Assembly (NCBI RefSeq): GCF_022533585.1
Contig: NZ_CP092827.1
Coordinates: 2,706,001-2,770,000 of the forward strand
Direction of reading: 5' to 3'
Source of the DNA: Pseudomonas sp. LS.1a
Lineage (GTDB): Bacteria; Pseudomonadota; Gammaproteobacteria; Pseudomonadales; Pseudomonadaceae
Length of the DNA: 64,000 nucleotides
The notes below the pieces were generated by a model. It did not search any database. It had not been told where the DNA came from and worked only from the letters and a program-made list of their open reading frames with translations. The position numbers and the translations under genes were made by a program. Of this stretch, positions 55,561 through 64,000 are shown piece by piece. Each line of letters begins with the position of its first letter. Positions within the stretch are counted from its first letter, which is position 1.

Positions 55561-55983
55561 ATGGCAATGCATCGATGGGCAGTCGTGGCTACTTCAATCG
55601 TGTTGGCAGTGGCACCTGCGCTCACTTATGCCGACCCGGGTAACGGTAAAGGGCAGGGCCATGGCAAGGACAAGGGCCAGCACAGTAAAGGTCACGGTGC
55701 CGCGTATGGTGGCCCGTCGATAAACCGTGGCGATGTGCTTGGCATTCTCGACGGGCACCGCAACTATTGGAGCGCAGGCGCGCCGCTGCCCCCCGGCATC
55801 CAGAAGAACCTGGCCCGTGGCAAGCCACTGCCACCGGGTATCGCCAAGAAGCTGGATGGCAGGCTGCTGGGGCAGCTCCCTCATTATGATGGCTATGAAT
55901 GGATGCAGGCGGGTGTGGACCTGATCCTGGTGGCAGTCGCTACGGGGATCATCTACGAGGTATTGAACGGCGCGCTGGATTGA
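55561..55983 (+). CDS. Exported CigR/RcnB-family protein
   Basis: 140 residues. Signal peptide (residues 6-24, ending ALTYA), then a Gly/His/Lys-rich segment (GKGQGHGKDKGQHSKGHG). The two LPPGI repeats (PLPPGIQKNLARGKPLPPGIAKKL) are typical of CigR-type anti-virulence regulators and RcnB relatives. A C-terminal membrane-like helix (GVDLILVAVATGIIYEVL) follows. Probably periplasmic or inner-membrane; the histidine-rich part may bind metal. Confidence 0.75.
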   Translation: MAMHRWAVVATSIVLAVAPALTYADPGNGKGQGHGKDKGQHSKGHGAAYGGPSINRGDVLGILDGHRNYWSAGAPLPPGIQKNLARGKPLPPGIAKKLDGRLLGQLPHYDGYEWMQAGVDLILVAVATGIIYEVLNGALD

Positions 55984-56072
55984 TGCTGTGAAGCGTTCCT
56001 GAAGCTGGACCTGGGTTCAACGTCAGGAGCGCCGTTCAGCCTGTCGGTGCAGGCTGGCTAATAGAGCCAGAC

Positions 56073-56282
56073 TCAGGTTTTATCAGGTGTTTCCTGCACT
56101 TGCAGCACTGACCCCTTGTCGTCCGTCACCAGCAATCCGCTGGGCTGCGAGCCTTTCATTGGTTGTTCGGCGATCGGCATATCTGCGGTACGAAAGATAC
56201 TGACGCCTTGTTCCCCTGCCTCCAGGGTTACGAGTTTTCCATCCTGATAGAAGTAGCGCGTGCGGACGGTGTTCTGTGGCAT
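56073..56282 (-). CDS. Small conserved-looking cytoplasmic protein
   Basis: 69 residues from the minus-strand ATG at 56282, which has GGGAG eight bases before it; a longer start at 56330 is possible. Beta-rich (NTVRTRYFYQDGKLVTLEAGEQGVSIF). No family recognised. Confidence 0.55.
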   Translation of the reverse strand: MPQNTVRTRYFYQDGKLVTLEAGEQGVSIFRTADMPIAEQPMKGSQPSGLLVTDDKGSVLQVQETPDKT

Positions 56283-56446
56283 GACGTGTGCTCCCGTGTC
56301 TGTTGGTAGCTGCACTTTGTCAGTGTCCACCCGCCCATGCCACTGGTAGAAATATCAGGTGCAGCCTGGGTAGCAAGACCTTGGTTGATTAGTCAGTCAG
56401 TGCAACGCTCGTTAGAATGCAGCGTATTCTTGATGGCCAAATGCAA

Positions 56447-56776
56447 ATGTCTACATTTCGTATCTTTCTCGCCGCTGTACTGGTCACCGGCCTTGCCGGC
56501 TGCGCAACCCCTGGCAAACCCACTGCCAGCAAACTGACCCACAAATCACCCCAGCAATACGCCGCCTGCGTACTGCCCAAGTGGCAAGCGCTGGCGCCAC
56601 AGGCCACGCAGAAGTCGATCGCCCACGGCTACCGGCTGACGGCCCCCAGCGCTGTGGCATCCGATGACGTGTTGGACGTAGTCGATTCCCGCGAGGGTAG
56701 CCGCGCGACGTTCTACAAAGGCAGCTTTCTGTCTGGTGACAAATTGCGCCAGGCTGCCAAGGAATGCCTGGACTGA
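56447..56776 (+). CDS. Small lipoprotein
   Basis: 109 residues starting MSTFRIFLAAVLVTGLAGC, a standard lipoprotein signal with LAGC lipobox; ATG 56441 is an alternative. The mature part contains YAACVLPKWQALAP and EGSRATFYKGSFL. Convergent with osmE, their stops only two bases apart. No specific function recognised. Confidence 0.75.
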   Translation: MSTFRIFLAAVLVTGLAGCATPGKPTASKLTHKSPQQYAACVLPKWQALAPQATQKSIAHGYRLTAPSAVASDDVLDVVDSREGSRATFYKGSFLSGDKLRQAAKECLD

Positions 56777-56777
56777 A

Positions 56778-57134
56778 TCAGTAGCCCGAGCCGCTTGAGC
56801 CGCCCATGCTGGGCAGGCGGGCCCTGCGCTGGGCATTGCTCCATTCGGCGCAGGTCATGAAAGCGGTATTGTCCACTTTGCCGGTGCCGTCGAAGCTGAC
56901 GCTGTAAGGTTGCCGGTTGTCGGCCTTGGTCAGCATGTAGTCGAAGCAGGTGCCGGGTACCACGGTGCGCTCAGTCTCGGCAGAGGGTTTGCCGCCGATC
57001 TGCATGACCTGGTCTTTGCTCATGCCGTTGTCGACTTTCGCAACCAGCGGCTGGTCGTGGTACAGCGCGGAGTTGGACGAGCAGGCAGAAAGCGCTGTCA
57101 GTGCAAAGATCAGCGCATGAAAGGGTTTGTTCAT
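56778..57134 (-). CDS. osmE: Osmotically inducible lipoprotein OsmE
   Basis: 118 residues. Lipobox LSAC at 15-18, then the SmpA/OmlA-like fold with LYHDQPLVAKVDNGMSKDQVMQIGGKPS, conserved in OsmE, and PGTCFDYMLT..ADNRQPYSVSFDGTGKVD. Outer-membrane lipoprotein made under salt or stationary-phase stress in enterobacteria. Ribosome site CCGGAGC before the minus-strand start. Confidence 0.85.
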   Translation of the reverse strand: MNKPFHALIFALTALSACSSNSALYHDQPLVAKVDNGMSKDQVMQIGGKPSAETERTVVPGTCFDYMLTKADNRQPYSVSFDGTGKVDNTAFMTCAEWSNAQRRARLPSMGGSSGSGY

Positions 57135-57207
57135 GGCAGTGCTCCGGTAGAGGATGCCAATCGCCTGATTGCCGGTTGGCAGCAGGGCGAGATCACGAAC
57201 ACTTGAC

Positions 57208-57299
57208 CCCCTGTGGGAGCGGCTTTAGCCGCGAACACCGGCGCAACCGGTGCCATGCAGCGCGTTGGATTCTTCGCGGCTAAAGCCGCTCCCACAGGG
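57208..57299. repeat. Paired REP elements (inverted)
   Basis: CCCTGTGGGAGCGGCTTTAG at one end and its complement at the other, each also containing an internal palindrome (AGCGGCTTTAGCCGC). This is the intergenic REP pair typical of P. putida genomes; may end transcripts or stabilise RNA. Confidence 0.9.
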
Positions 57300-57398
57300 T
57301 ACGCGGACCGCTTGCGAACTCCGTTCTCTACATGACAGCGCAACCCGAAAGGCTGGGCGATCTCCCACAGGGTTCGAGCAAGGCAATTGCTTGCTCTA

Positions 57399-57605
57399 TC
57401 AGCCTACATCACCGCGCTTGTTCAGCTGCTCGCACTGCACCTGCGCATCCGTCCTGCTTGGATAGCTGGGCTTGAGCCGCTCCTTCGCTTGGTTGTCGTA
57501 AATGTCGAACCCCCCACAAACGGTAGCGGCGTAATAGCGGCTACCCACGCGGAACGACTCCTTTTCGATCGGTACAGCGGGAACGATAACGAATCTTGGT
57601 TGCAT
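57399..57605 (-). CDS. Small protein of unknown function
   Basis: 68 residues from the minus-strand ATG at 57605, chosen because GGGGAGG lies about seven bases upstream. Contains SFRVGSRYYAATVCGGFDIYDN and a Cys near the end. No signal peptide, no family recognised. Confidence 0.6.
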   Translation of the reverse strand: MQPRFVIVPAVPIEKESFRVGSRYYAATVCGGFDIYDNQAKERLKPSYPSRTDAQVQCEQLNKRGDVG

Positions 57606-57834
57606 TTTTCGTGCCTCCCCAGGCAGAGACTTAAGTATTAGTCTGACCATGGATAAGCATCAAGGAGGCTCATGAATAAAACGCGGTTTTCGTGAACGAC
57701 AGGTCGACGCCCGTACTGTCATCAAATGAAAACCCGCTGTCGTCCGATGCGAAGCACCCCGCACACCAAGGGCATACAGTCCAATCACCCAGAACTGACG
57801 CCATGCGTCCAGATCGATGATTGGAGAGACAAGC
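57606..57834. other. Spacer before the catabolic cluster
   Basis: 229 bases with no supported gene. Must contain the promoter of the quinone oxidoreductase gene, but no clear sigma-70 or sigma-54 hexamers were identified. TTGGAGAGACAAGC at its end is the ribosome site. Confidence 0.4.
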
Positions 57835-58815
57835 ATGTCCAAAGTCGTACGTTTCCATCAGACCGGTGGCCCCGAGGTGCTGCGCTACGAGGACGCCGAG
57901 GTCGGCGAGCCCGGCCCGGGGCAGGTGCGCTTGCGCCAGGTGGCGGTGGGCCTGAACTACGCCGATACCTATTTCCGCAACGGCACCTACCCGATCCCGC
58001 TGCCCAACGGCATTGGCGTGGAAGCGGCCGGCGTGGTCGAGGCGGTGGGCGAGGGCGTGACCCAGGTGGCGGTCGGTGACCGGGTCACCTACACCGGTTT
58101 CCTCAACACCCTGGGCGCTTATTGCACCGAGCGCCTGATCCCTGCTGCCGCGCTGATCAAGCTGCCAGATACCATCGCCTTCGAAACCGCCGCCGCCATG
58201 ACCATGCGCGGCCTGACCTCCGCCTACCTGCTGCGTCGGCTCCATGATTTCAAACCCGGCGACAGCGTGCTGCTGCATGCCGCTGCTGGCGGGGTCGGCC
58301 TGATCGTCGCGCAGTGGGCGCGGCTGCTGGGGCTGAACGTGATCGGCACGGTGTCCACCGAGGCCAAGGCCGAAGTGGCGCGTGCCCATGGCTGCAACCA
58401 CGTCATCAACTACAGCGTCGAGGACGTGGCCACGCGCGTGCGTGAGTTGACCGATGGGGTGGGGGTGAATGTGGTGTTCGACAGCGTTGGCAAGAACACC
58501 TTCATGGGCTCGCTCGATTCGCTCAAGCGCCGCGGCCTGATGGTATGCGTCGGCACGGCGTCGGGCACCATCCCGCCGTTCGACCCGCAGTTGCTGGCGA
58601 TCAAGGGCTCGCTGCAGCTCACCCGCCCGGCACTGGCCGACTTCATCGCCGACCCGGCGGAAAAGGCCGACCTGGCCGGCGAGCTGTTCGACCACGTCGG
58701 CAGCGGGCGCATCCGTATCGAGATCAACCAGCACTACGCACTGCAGGATGCCGTCCAGGCCCACCGCGACCTGGAAGCGCGCAAGACCACCGGCTCGTCG
58801 ATCTTCGTCATCTGA
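57835..58815 (+). CDS. NADPH:quinone oxidoreductase (zeta-crystallin/Qor-like)
   Basis: 326 residues, medium-chain dehydrogenase/reductase without zinc-ligand cysteines. N-terminal GroES-like domain (VRFHQTGGPEVLRYEDAEVG; GLNYADTYFRNGTYPIPLPNGIG) and NADPH-binding fold with AAAGGVGLIVAQWARLLG near 145-162. Reduces quinones or enals by one- or two-electron transfer. First gene of the right-hand cluster, 13 bases before the dioxygenase gene. Confidence 0.9.
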   Translation: MSKVVRFHQTGGPEVLRYEDAEVGEPGPGQVRLRQVAVGLNYADTYFRNGTYPIPLPNGIGVEAAGVVEAVGEGVTQVAVGDRVTYTGFLNTLGAYCTERLIPAAALIKLPDTIAFETAAAMTMRGLTSAYLLRRLHDFKPGDSVLLHAAAGGVGLIVAQWARLLGLNVIGTVSTEAKAEVARAHGCNHVINYSVEDVATRVRELTDGVGVNVVFDSVGKNTFMGSLDSLKRRGLMVCVGTASGTIPPFDPQLLAIKGSLQLTRPALADFIADPAEKADLAGELFDHVGSGRIRIEINQHYALQDAVQAHRDLEARKTTGSSIFVI

Positions 58816-58828
58816 AGAGGGCAACAGC

Positions 58829-59677
58829 ATGCACATCGAACAACTGACCTGCGCGATCGGGGCCGAGGTAAGTGGGGTCAACCTGGCCGACGCGATCCAC
58901 GACGACGACCTGTTCGCCCAGCTGCGCGCGCAGTTGCTCCGGCACCGTGTGCTGTTCCTGCGCGACCAGCACTTCAGCCGCGCCGAACACGTGGCCTTTG
59001 CGCGCCGCTTCGGCGACCTGGAGGACCACCCGGTGGCCGGCAGCGACCCGGAACACCCGGGCCTGGTGCAGATCTACAAGCGCCCGGACCAGCCCAACGA
59101 CCGCTATGAAAATGCCTGGCACACCGACGCCACCTGGCGCGAGGCCCCGCCGATGGGCTGTGTGCTGCGCTGCATCGAATGCCCGCCAGTGGGCGGCGAC
59201 ACGATGTGGGCGAACATGGTGCTGGCCTATGAAAACCTGCCAGGCGATGTGAAGGCCAAGATCGAAGGCCTGCGCGCCCGCCACAGCATCGAGGCCAGCT
59301 TTGGCGCTGCCATGCCGCTGGAAAAGCGCCTGGCGTTGAAGGCGCAGTTCCCCGATGCCGAGCACCCGGTGGTGCGCACGCACCCGGAAACCGGCGAGCA
59401 GGTGCTGTTCGTCAACGCCTTCACCACCCATTTCAGCAACTACCACACCCCGCAGCGGGTGCGCTTCGGCCAGGACGCCAACCCCGGTGCCAGCGACCTG
59501 CTGCGCTACCTGATCAGCCAGGCCTACCTGCCGGAGTACCAGGTGCGCTGGCGCTGGCAGCCCAACAGCGTGGCGATCTGGGACAACCGCAGCACCCAGC
59601 ACTACGCCGTCATGGACTACCCGCCGTGCCACCGCAAGATGGAGCGCGCCGGGATCAAGGGCAGCCCCACGTTCTGA
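58829..59677 (+). CDS. TauD/TfdA-family Fe(II)/2-oxoglutarate dioxygenase
   Basis: 282 residues. The iron ligands are WHTDATW near residues 97-103 (His-x-Asp) and the distal His in RSTQHYAVMDY near 258; Arg for 2-oxoglutarate lies in PCHRKMERAGIKG. Family members hydroxylate taurine, sulfonates, sulfate esters, quaternary amines or herbicide acids. The actual substrate cannot be read from the sequence. ATG 58829 follows GAAGAGGGC. Confidence 0.9.
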   Translation: MHIEQLTCAIGAEVSGVNLADAIHDDDLFAQLRAQLLRHRVLFLRDQHFSRAEHVAFARRFGDLEDHPVAGSDPEHPGLVQIYKRPDQPNDRYENAWHTDATWREAPPMGCVLRCIECPPVGGDTMWANMVLAYENLPGDVKAKIEGLRARHSIEASFGAAMPLEKRLALKAQFPDAEHPVVRTHPETGEQVLFVNAFTTHFSNYHTPQRVRFGQDANPGASDLLRYLISQAYLPEYQVRWRWQPNSVAIWDNRSTQHYAVMDYPPCHRKMERAGIKGSPTF

Positions 59678-59731
59678 GTTCGTCGCCGTCGCTGGCGGCA
59701 ACCGCACAATAACAATAGCGAGGACTACAGC

Positions 59732-60784
59732 ATGCAATTCTTCGACGATTCGTTGCACCCGGAAAACATGGAAAAGGTGGTGATCACCGTGGCCCCCTAT
59801 GGCCCGGAGTGGATGCCCGAAGACTTCCCGGAAGACATTCCCCTGACCATGGACGAGCAGGTGCAGAAGGCCGTCGACTGCTACGAGGCAGGCGCCACCG
59901 TGTTGCACCTGCATGTGCGTGAACTGGACGGCAAAGGCTCCAAGCGCCTGTCCAAGTTCAACGAGCTGATCGCCGGGGTGCGTGAGGCGGTGCCGGACAT
60001 GATCATCCAGGTTGGCGGGTCGATTTCCTTCGCCCCGGAAAGCGAAGGCGAGGCGGCCAAGTGGCTGTCGGACGACACCCGGCACATGCTCGCCGAGCTG
60101 ACGCCGCGCCCCGACCAGGTGACCGTGGCCATCAACACCACGCAGATGAACATCATGGAGTTGCTGTACCCCGAGTACCTGGAAGGCACCTCGCTGGCCA
60201 GCCCGGCGATTCATGCCGCCTACAGCGAGATGACCGTGCCGGCCGGCCCGGCCTGGGTCCGCGAGCACCTGCGTCGCCTGCAGGCCAGCAACATCCAGCC
60301 GCATTTCCAGCTGACCGGCATGCATGCCCTGGAGACGCTCGAGCGCATCGTCCGCCGCGGTGACTACATGGGGCCGCTGAACCTGACCTGGATCGGCATC
60401 GGCGGCGGCTTCGACGGCCCCAACCCGTTCAACTTCTTCAACTTCATCCACCGCGCGCCGGACGGTTGCACCCTGACCGCGGAATCGTTGCTGAAGAACG
60501 TGCTGCCGTTCAACACCATGGCCCTGGCGATGGGCCTGCACCCGCGCTGTGGCAACGAAGACACCATCATCGACCAGCATGGCAAGCGCTTCACCTCGGT
60601 GCAGCAGATCCAGCAGACCGTGCGCGTGGCCCACGAGCTGGGCCGCGAGATAGCCAGCGGCAAGGAAGCACGCGCCATTTACCGCATCGGGCAGCAGTAC
60701 GACAGTATCGAGCAGACCTTGAAGGCCAACGGCATGGCGCCGAATCGCCAGCCGGGTGTGAAGGGTGTGCCGCAGCGTACCTGA
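59732..60784 (+). CDS. Beta-keto acid cleavage enzyme (BKACE, DUF849 family)
   Basis: 350 residues, TIM-barrel enzyme that condenses a beta-keto acid with acetyl-CoA and cleaves it. Family features: VVITVAPYGPE near the start, ATVLHLHVRE with metal-binding HxH near 58-67, QVGGSISF, and GIGGGFDGPNPFNF. Length slightly above the usual 290-310. Its partner dioxygenase suggests catabolism of a compound that passes through a beta-keto acid, as in carnitine breakdown; the substrate is unknown. Confidence 0.88.
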   Translation: MQFFDDSLHPENMEKVVITVAPYGPEWMPEDFPEDIPLTMDEQVQKAVDCYEAGATVLHLHVRELDGKGSKRLSKFNELIAGVREAVPDMIIQVGGSISFAPESEGEAAKWLSDDTRHMLAELTPRPDQVTVAINTTQMNIMELLYPEYLEGTSLASPAIHAAYSEMTVPAGPAWVREHLRRLQASNIQPHFQLTGMHALETLERIVRRGDYMGPLNLTWIGIGGGFDGPNPFNFFNFIHRAPDGCTLTAESLLKNVLPFNTMALAMGLHPRCGNEDTIIDQHGKRFTSVQQIQQTVRVAHELGREIASGKEARAIYRIGQQYDSIEQTLKANGMAPNRQPGVKGVPQRT

Positions 60785-60799
60785 CACGGCAGGCACGTC

Positions 60800-60888
60800 C
60801 TCTTCGCGGGCATGCCCGCTCCCACAGGTGCGGTGTTGGCCCAACGGTTGACGCGGTACCTGTGGGAGCGGGCGAGCCCGCGAAGAGG
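60800..60888. repeat. Paired REP elements (inverted)
   Basis: CTCTTCGCGGGCATGCCCGC on the left and CCTGTGGGAGCGGGCGAGCC on the right form an inverted REP pair separating the BKACE gene from the transporter gene. Confidence 0.9.
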
Positions 60889-60966
60889 GCCGCAAAAGCA
60901 ACATGAATGTTGGCTGTAACCCATAACAACAAGAACAACCTCACGCCCCACACCCAAGGAGGCAAC

Positions 60967-62283
60967 ATGGCCACCTATCTCGCCAGTGCCGAAGATTCCG
61001 GCACCGACACCGCCCACAGCGTCCCCCGGCGCTATGCCTGGGTGGTCTTCGCCCTGACCTTTGGCCTGTTGATCTCCGACTACATGTCGCGCCAGGTGCT
61101 CAACGCGGTGTTCCCGCTGCTCAAGGGCGAATGGGCATTGAGCGACAGCCAGCTCGGCTTGCTCAGCGGCATCGTCGCGCTGATGGTCGGCCTGCTGACA
61201 TTTCCGCTGTCGCTGTTGGCCGACCGCTTCGGCCGGGTACGCAGCCTGGTGCTGATGGCGGTACTGTGGAGCCTGGCCACCCTCGGCTGCGCCCTGGCGG
61301 AAAACTACTCGCAGATGTTCATCGCACGGTTTCTGGTCGGGGTGGGCGAGGCGGCCTACGGCAGTGTCGGCATTGCAGTGGTGGTCGCCGTGTTCCCTCG
61401 CGACATGCGCTCGACCCTGGCCGGGGCGTTCATGGCCGGTGGCATGTTCGGCTCGGTGCTGGGCATGGCCCTGGGCGGTGTGCTGGCCCAGCACCTGGGC
61501 TGGCGCTGGGCATTCGCCGGCATGGCGCTGTTCGGCCTGGTGCTGGCGATGCTGTACCCACTGATCGTCAAGGAGGCGCGTATTGTGCCTCGGTGCGCGC
61601 AGCATTTGCAGGGCAAGGCCAGTCGCCCGCTGCGCACCCTGTACAGCAGCCGTTCGGTCATCGCGGCCTACGTCGGCAGTGGGCTGCAGCTGTTCGTCGG
61701 CGGCACCGTGATCGTGTGGATGCCCAGTTACCTGAACCGCTATTACGCCATGGGCACCGACCGCGCCGGGGCGATTGCCGCGGTCATCGTGCTGTGCAGC
61801 GGCATCGGCATGATCCTCTGTGCCATGCTCTGCGACCGCCTCGGGCGGCAGCGCCCGGACCGCAAGATCAGCCTGGCAATTGCCTACTGCCTGGGCAGTT
61901 GTGCGCTGCTGTCCATCGCTTTCGCACTGCCAGCCGGCACCGCGCAACTGGTGCTTATCTGCCTGGGCATGATGATTGCCGCCGGCACCAACGGCCCGTC
62001 CAGTGCCATGGTCGCCAACCTCACCCACGCCTCGGTGCACGGCACCGCGTTCGCAACCCTGACCCTGGCCAACAACCTGTTGGGCCTGGCAACCGGGCCG
62101 CTGATCACTGGGCGCGTTTCCGACCTGATCGGCCTGCATGCCGCCTTCCAGCTGGTGCCGCTGATGAGCATCGGCGCGGCGGCCGTGTTTTTCCTTGCCA
62201 AACGTCATTACCACCGCGACATGGAGCGTCTGCATGCACCGGCACAGAACGCTGCTGGCGTACCCCGGGAGTTGAAACCGTGA
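60967..62283 (+). CDS. MFS transporter
   Basis: 438 residues with 12 predicted membrane helices. The first loop motif GRVRSLVL after the second helix (LADRFGRVRS) is the classic MFS signature; YAWVVFALTFGLLISDYMSRQVLNAVFPLL resembles the aromatic-acid/sialate-type H+ symporters. Probably imports the substrate degraded by the surrounding enzymes. ATG 60967 follows AAGGAGGCAAC. The stop overlaps the next GTG start. Confidence 0.9.
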   Translation: MATYLASAEDSGTDTAHSVPRRYAWVVFALTFGLLISDYMSRQVLNAVFPLLKGEWALSDSQLGLLSGIVALMVGLLTFPLSLLADRFGRVRSLVLMAVLWSLATLGCALAENYSQMFIARFLVGVGEAAYGSVGIAVVVAVFPRDMRSTLAGAFMAGGMFGSVLGMALGGVLAQHLGWRWAFAGMALFGLVLAMLYPLIVKEARIVPRCAQHLQGKASRPLRTLYSSRSVIAAYVGSGLQLFVGGTVIVWMPSYLNRYYAMGTDRAGAIAAVIVLCSGIGMILCAMLCDRLGRQRPDRKISLAIAYCLGSCALLSIAFALPAGTAQLVLICLGMMIAAGTNGPSSAMVANLTHASVHGTAFATLTLANNLLGLATGPLITGRVSDLIGLHAAFQLVPLMSIGAAAVFFLAKRHYHRDMERLHAPAQNAAGVPRELKP

Positions 62284-62933
62284 AACAGCTGTTGTCCGTC
62301 GAAGTGTTCTTCGATTTCGTCTGCCCGTGGTGCCTGATTGGCCAGCGGCACCTGCAGGCCGCCCTGTTGCTGTTGCAGCGCGAACAGCCGCAAGTGCAAG
62401 TACAACTGCAATGGCGAGGTGTGCAGTTGTTGCCTGGCTTGCCAACTGGTGGCGTGCCGTTCCATGCCTTCTATCTGCAGCGCCTGGGCAGCGAGGAGGC
62501 GGTGCGCGAGCGGCAGGCCCAGGTGCGCGCCGCTGCTCGCGTGGTCGGTGAGGACATCGACTTCACGCGTATTCGCCGCATGCCCAACACCGCCAATGCC
62601 CATCGGCTGCTGCAACGGGCCACCCGGCTGCTCGATGCATCGCAACTGGAAAACCTGCTGGCACAGCTGTTCATCGCCTATTTCCACCAGGGCCGCGACC
62701 TGGGGGATAGCCGCACATTGCTCGACATCGCCCAGTGTTGTGGGCTGGAGGCCGTACAGGTTGCCGACTGCCTGCGTGACGACGGCAGCCCGTTCCTCGA
62801 TGGGGCAGGGCGCGCAGGCAGTGCCGTGCCGCGTTTCCGCTTCAATCAGGGGCCGCTCATCGCTGGCGCGCAGCCTGCCGAGGTGCTGTTTGCGGCCATG
62901 ACCGAAGCGCTGCAAGAGGTTGAACGGGTATGA
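62280..62933 (+). CDS. DsbA/FrnE-like thioredoxin-fold protein
   Basis: 217 residues from GTG 62280 (overlapping the transporter stop). CPWC active site at 15-18 (FFDFVCPWCLIG), typical of cytoplasmic FrnE-type DsbA relatives and 2-hydroxychromene-2-carboxylate isomerase-like proteins. No signal peptide, so it acts in the cytoplasm, perhaps as a thiol oxidoreductase or isomerase in the pathway. Confidence 0.85.
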   Translation: MKQLLSVEVFFDFVCPWCLIGQRHLQAALLLLQREQPQVQVQLQWRGVQLLPGLPTGGVPFHAFYLQRLGSEEAVRERQAQVRAAARVVGEDIDFTRIRRMPNTANAHRLLQRATRLLDASQLENLLAQLFIAYFHQGRDLGDSRTLLDIAQCCGLEAVQVADCLRDDGSPFLDGAGRAGSAVPRFRFNQGPLIAGAQPAEVLFAAMTEALQEVERV

Positions 62934-63256
62934 CCCGGCGTATTGCACTGGCCCCCCATCAGGTGCCGGAACGTAACGGCCGCGTGCTGCTGGCCTGCGA
63001 AGGGCGCAGCGTGGCGCTGTTCAACGTGGCCGACTCGCTCTATGCCATCGAAGACAGCTGCCCGCACCAGGGCGCATCGTTGTGCGGCGGGCGGCTGGAG
63101 GGCCGTGTCATCCAGTGCTGCGCGCATGGCCTGCGCTTTGACCTGGCCAGCGGCTACCTGGTCAATTCCAGGGCTTTGAAGGTTGCCAGCTACCCGGTCG
63201 AGCAGCAGGGCGGGCAGGTCTACATCGTGTTTGACAGTGAGGAAGCGGGGCAATGA
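62930..63256 (+). CDS. Rieske [2Fe-2S] ferredoxin
   Basis: 108 residues with the Rieske ligands C-x-H at 44-46 (CPHQGASLCGG) and C-x2-H at 63-66 (CCAHG). Small soluble electron carrier for an oxygenase or the upstream dioxygenase-linked pathway. ATGA overlaps on both sides show tight operon coupling. Confidence 0.93.
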   Translation: MTRRIALAPHQVPERNGRVLLACEGRSVALFNVADSLYAIEDSCPHQGASLCGGRLEGRVIQCCAHGLRFDLASGYLVNSRALKVASYPVEQQGGQVYIVFDSEEAGQ

Positions 63257-64000
63257 ATACACTGGCACTGAGCGCTACCCATCAGCGTATCCGCACCCTC
63301 GCCCCGGGAGTGGTGGTCAGCCTTATCGTCGGCGCGGCCGCCAGTTTCCTCAGCGAGCATTACGCGGCGCCGGTCATGCTGTTTGCCCTGCTGCTGGGGA
63401 TGGCACTGAACTTTCTCGCGGTCGACGGCCCCTGCAAGGCCGGTATCGAATTTACCGCCCGCACGGTACTGCGCCTGGGTGTGGCGCTGCTTGGCATGCG
63501 CATCACCCTGGACCAGATCGCCAGCCTGGGCTGGAAACCCGTGGTCCTGGTCATCACCCTGGTGGTAGTGACGATCCTGGCCTCGGTGGTGGTGGCCAAG
63601 GTGCTGGGTTTTTCACGGCTGTTCGGCATGCTCACCGGCGGTGCCACGGCCATTTGCGGTGCCTCGGCGGCGCTGGCACTGGCAGCGGCCTTGCCCCAGC
63701 ACCCGCGCAAAGAGCATGCAACGCTGTTCACCGTGATCGGCGTGTCGGCGCTGTCGACCCTGGCGATGATCCTCTACCCGATGATCGCCCAGTGGTTGCA
63801 CCTGTCACCCGCGCAGGCCGGGGTCTTCCTCGGTGCGACCATCCACGACGTGGCGCAGGTGGTGGGGGCCGGCTACAGCATGTCCACCGAGACCGGTGAC
63901 ATCGCCACAGTGGTCAAGCTGATGCGGGTGGCCATGCTGTTGCCGGTCATTGTCTGCGCGGCCATGATCACCCGGCGCCAGGGCCTGGAGGCCGGTGGCC
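63253..64000 (+). CDS. YeiH-family (UPF0324) putative sulfur-anion exporter, 3' end outside window
   Basis: 249 residues visible. Multiple membrane helices starting near residue 18 (VVVSLIVGAAASFLS), with GGATAICGASAALALAAALP and FLGATIHDVAQVVGAGYSMS, the two hallmark repeats of the YeiH family. Members are annotated as sulfate/sulfite exporters on limited evidence. Next to a TauD-like dioxygenase, a role in sulfite export is attractive but unproven. Truncated by the window end. Confidence 0.9.
   Translation, partial: MNTLALSATHQRIRTLAPGVVVSLIVGAAASFLSEHYAAPVMLFALLLGMALNFLAVDGPCKAGIEFTARTVLRLGVALLGMRITLDQIASLGWKPVVLVITLVVVTILASVVVAKVLGFSRLFGMLTGGATAICGASAALALAAALPQHPRKEHATLFTVIGVSALSTLAMILYPMIAQWLHLSPAQAGVFLGATIHDVAQVVGAGYSMSTETGDIATVVKLMRVAMLLPVIVCAAMITRRQGLEAGG

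Noticed and set aside
57670..58881. 403-residue minus-strand frame opposite the quinone oxidoreductase
   Set aside because: The plus-strand protein has clear family motifs; the antisense product has none.
58808..60904. 698-residue minus-strand frame opposite the dioxygenase and BKACE genes
   Set aside because: It crosses two well-supported genes and reads as His/Arg/Gln-rich shadow sequence.

Overview
The window looks like the chromosome of a Pseudomonas of the P. putida group. Supporting signs are high GC with Pseudomonas codon use, two paired REP elements of the 'cctgtgggagcggg' type, an OsmE lipoprotein, and a very large LapF-like biofilm adhesin followed directly by its own type I secretion genes. 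About 1-29,500 is the right-hand part of a prophage. 29,600-64,000 is ordinary chromosome.

Prophage. The left edge cuts a replication gene, followed by a DnaC-like helicase loader, a tyrosine recombinase, a zinc-ribbon protein and a Q-type antiterminator. A low-GC two-gene cassette (ParA-like ATPase plus SIR2-domain protein, 3194-5084) sits between Q and the holin. The late genes run rightwards in one tightly overlapping operon. The head module is lambda-like: DUF1441 and GpA terminase subunits, head-tail joining protein, portal, a ClpP-protease/major-capsid fusion and a DUF2190 decoration protein. The tail module is P2-like and contractile: spike, gp25-like, J, I, collar fibre, sheath, tube, frameshifted chaperone, tape measure, U, X and D. 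Lysis genes follow (GH19 endolysin, Rz with nested Rz1). The right end carries small accessory genes, a clear LexA box and a decayed integrase C-terminus, which marks the prophage border near 29.4-29.6 kb. A palindrome, GTTACGCGTAAC, recurs through the late operon.

Chromosomal signalling and biofilm block (29.6-55.3 kb). A REC-HD-GYP-like response regulator is divergent from a di-haem peroxidase that is translationally coupled to a histidine kinase. After small genes and a lipoprotein comes lapF (35692-50709). It has a BapA-type N-terminus, 51 repeats of 246 bp and an RTX C-terminus. It reads in one frame only if three single-base losses, all in the same CCCCC tract context, are corrected. 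The outer-membrane (TolC-like), ABC and HlyD-like exporter genes follow with overlaps. Two 32-residue membrane peptides with identical sigma-54-type promoters flank the locus.

Right end (55.5-64 kb). Small envelope proteins (CigR-like, lipoproteins, OsmE) precede an apparent catabolic cluster: quinone oxidoreductase, TauD-like dioxygenase, beta-keto-acid cleavage enzyme, MFS transporter, FrnE-like DsbA protein, Rieske ferredoxin and a YeiH-family exporter cut by the window end.

No tRNA, rRNA, insertion sequence or CRISPR array was recognised.
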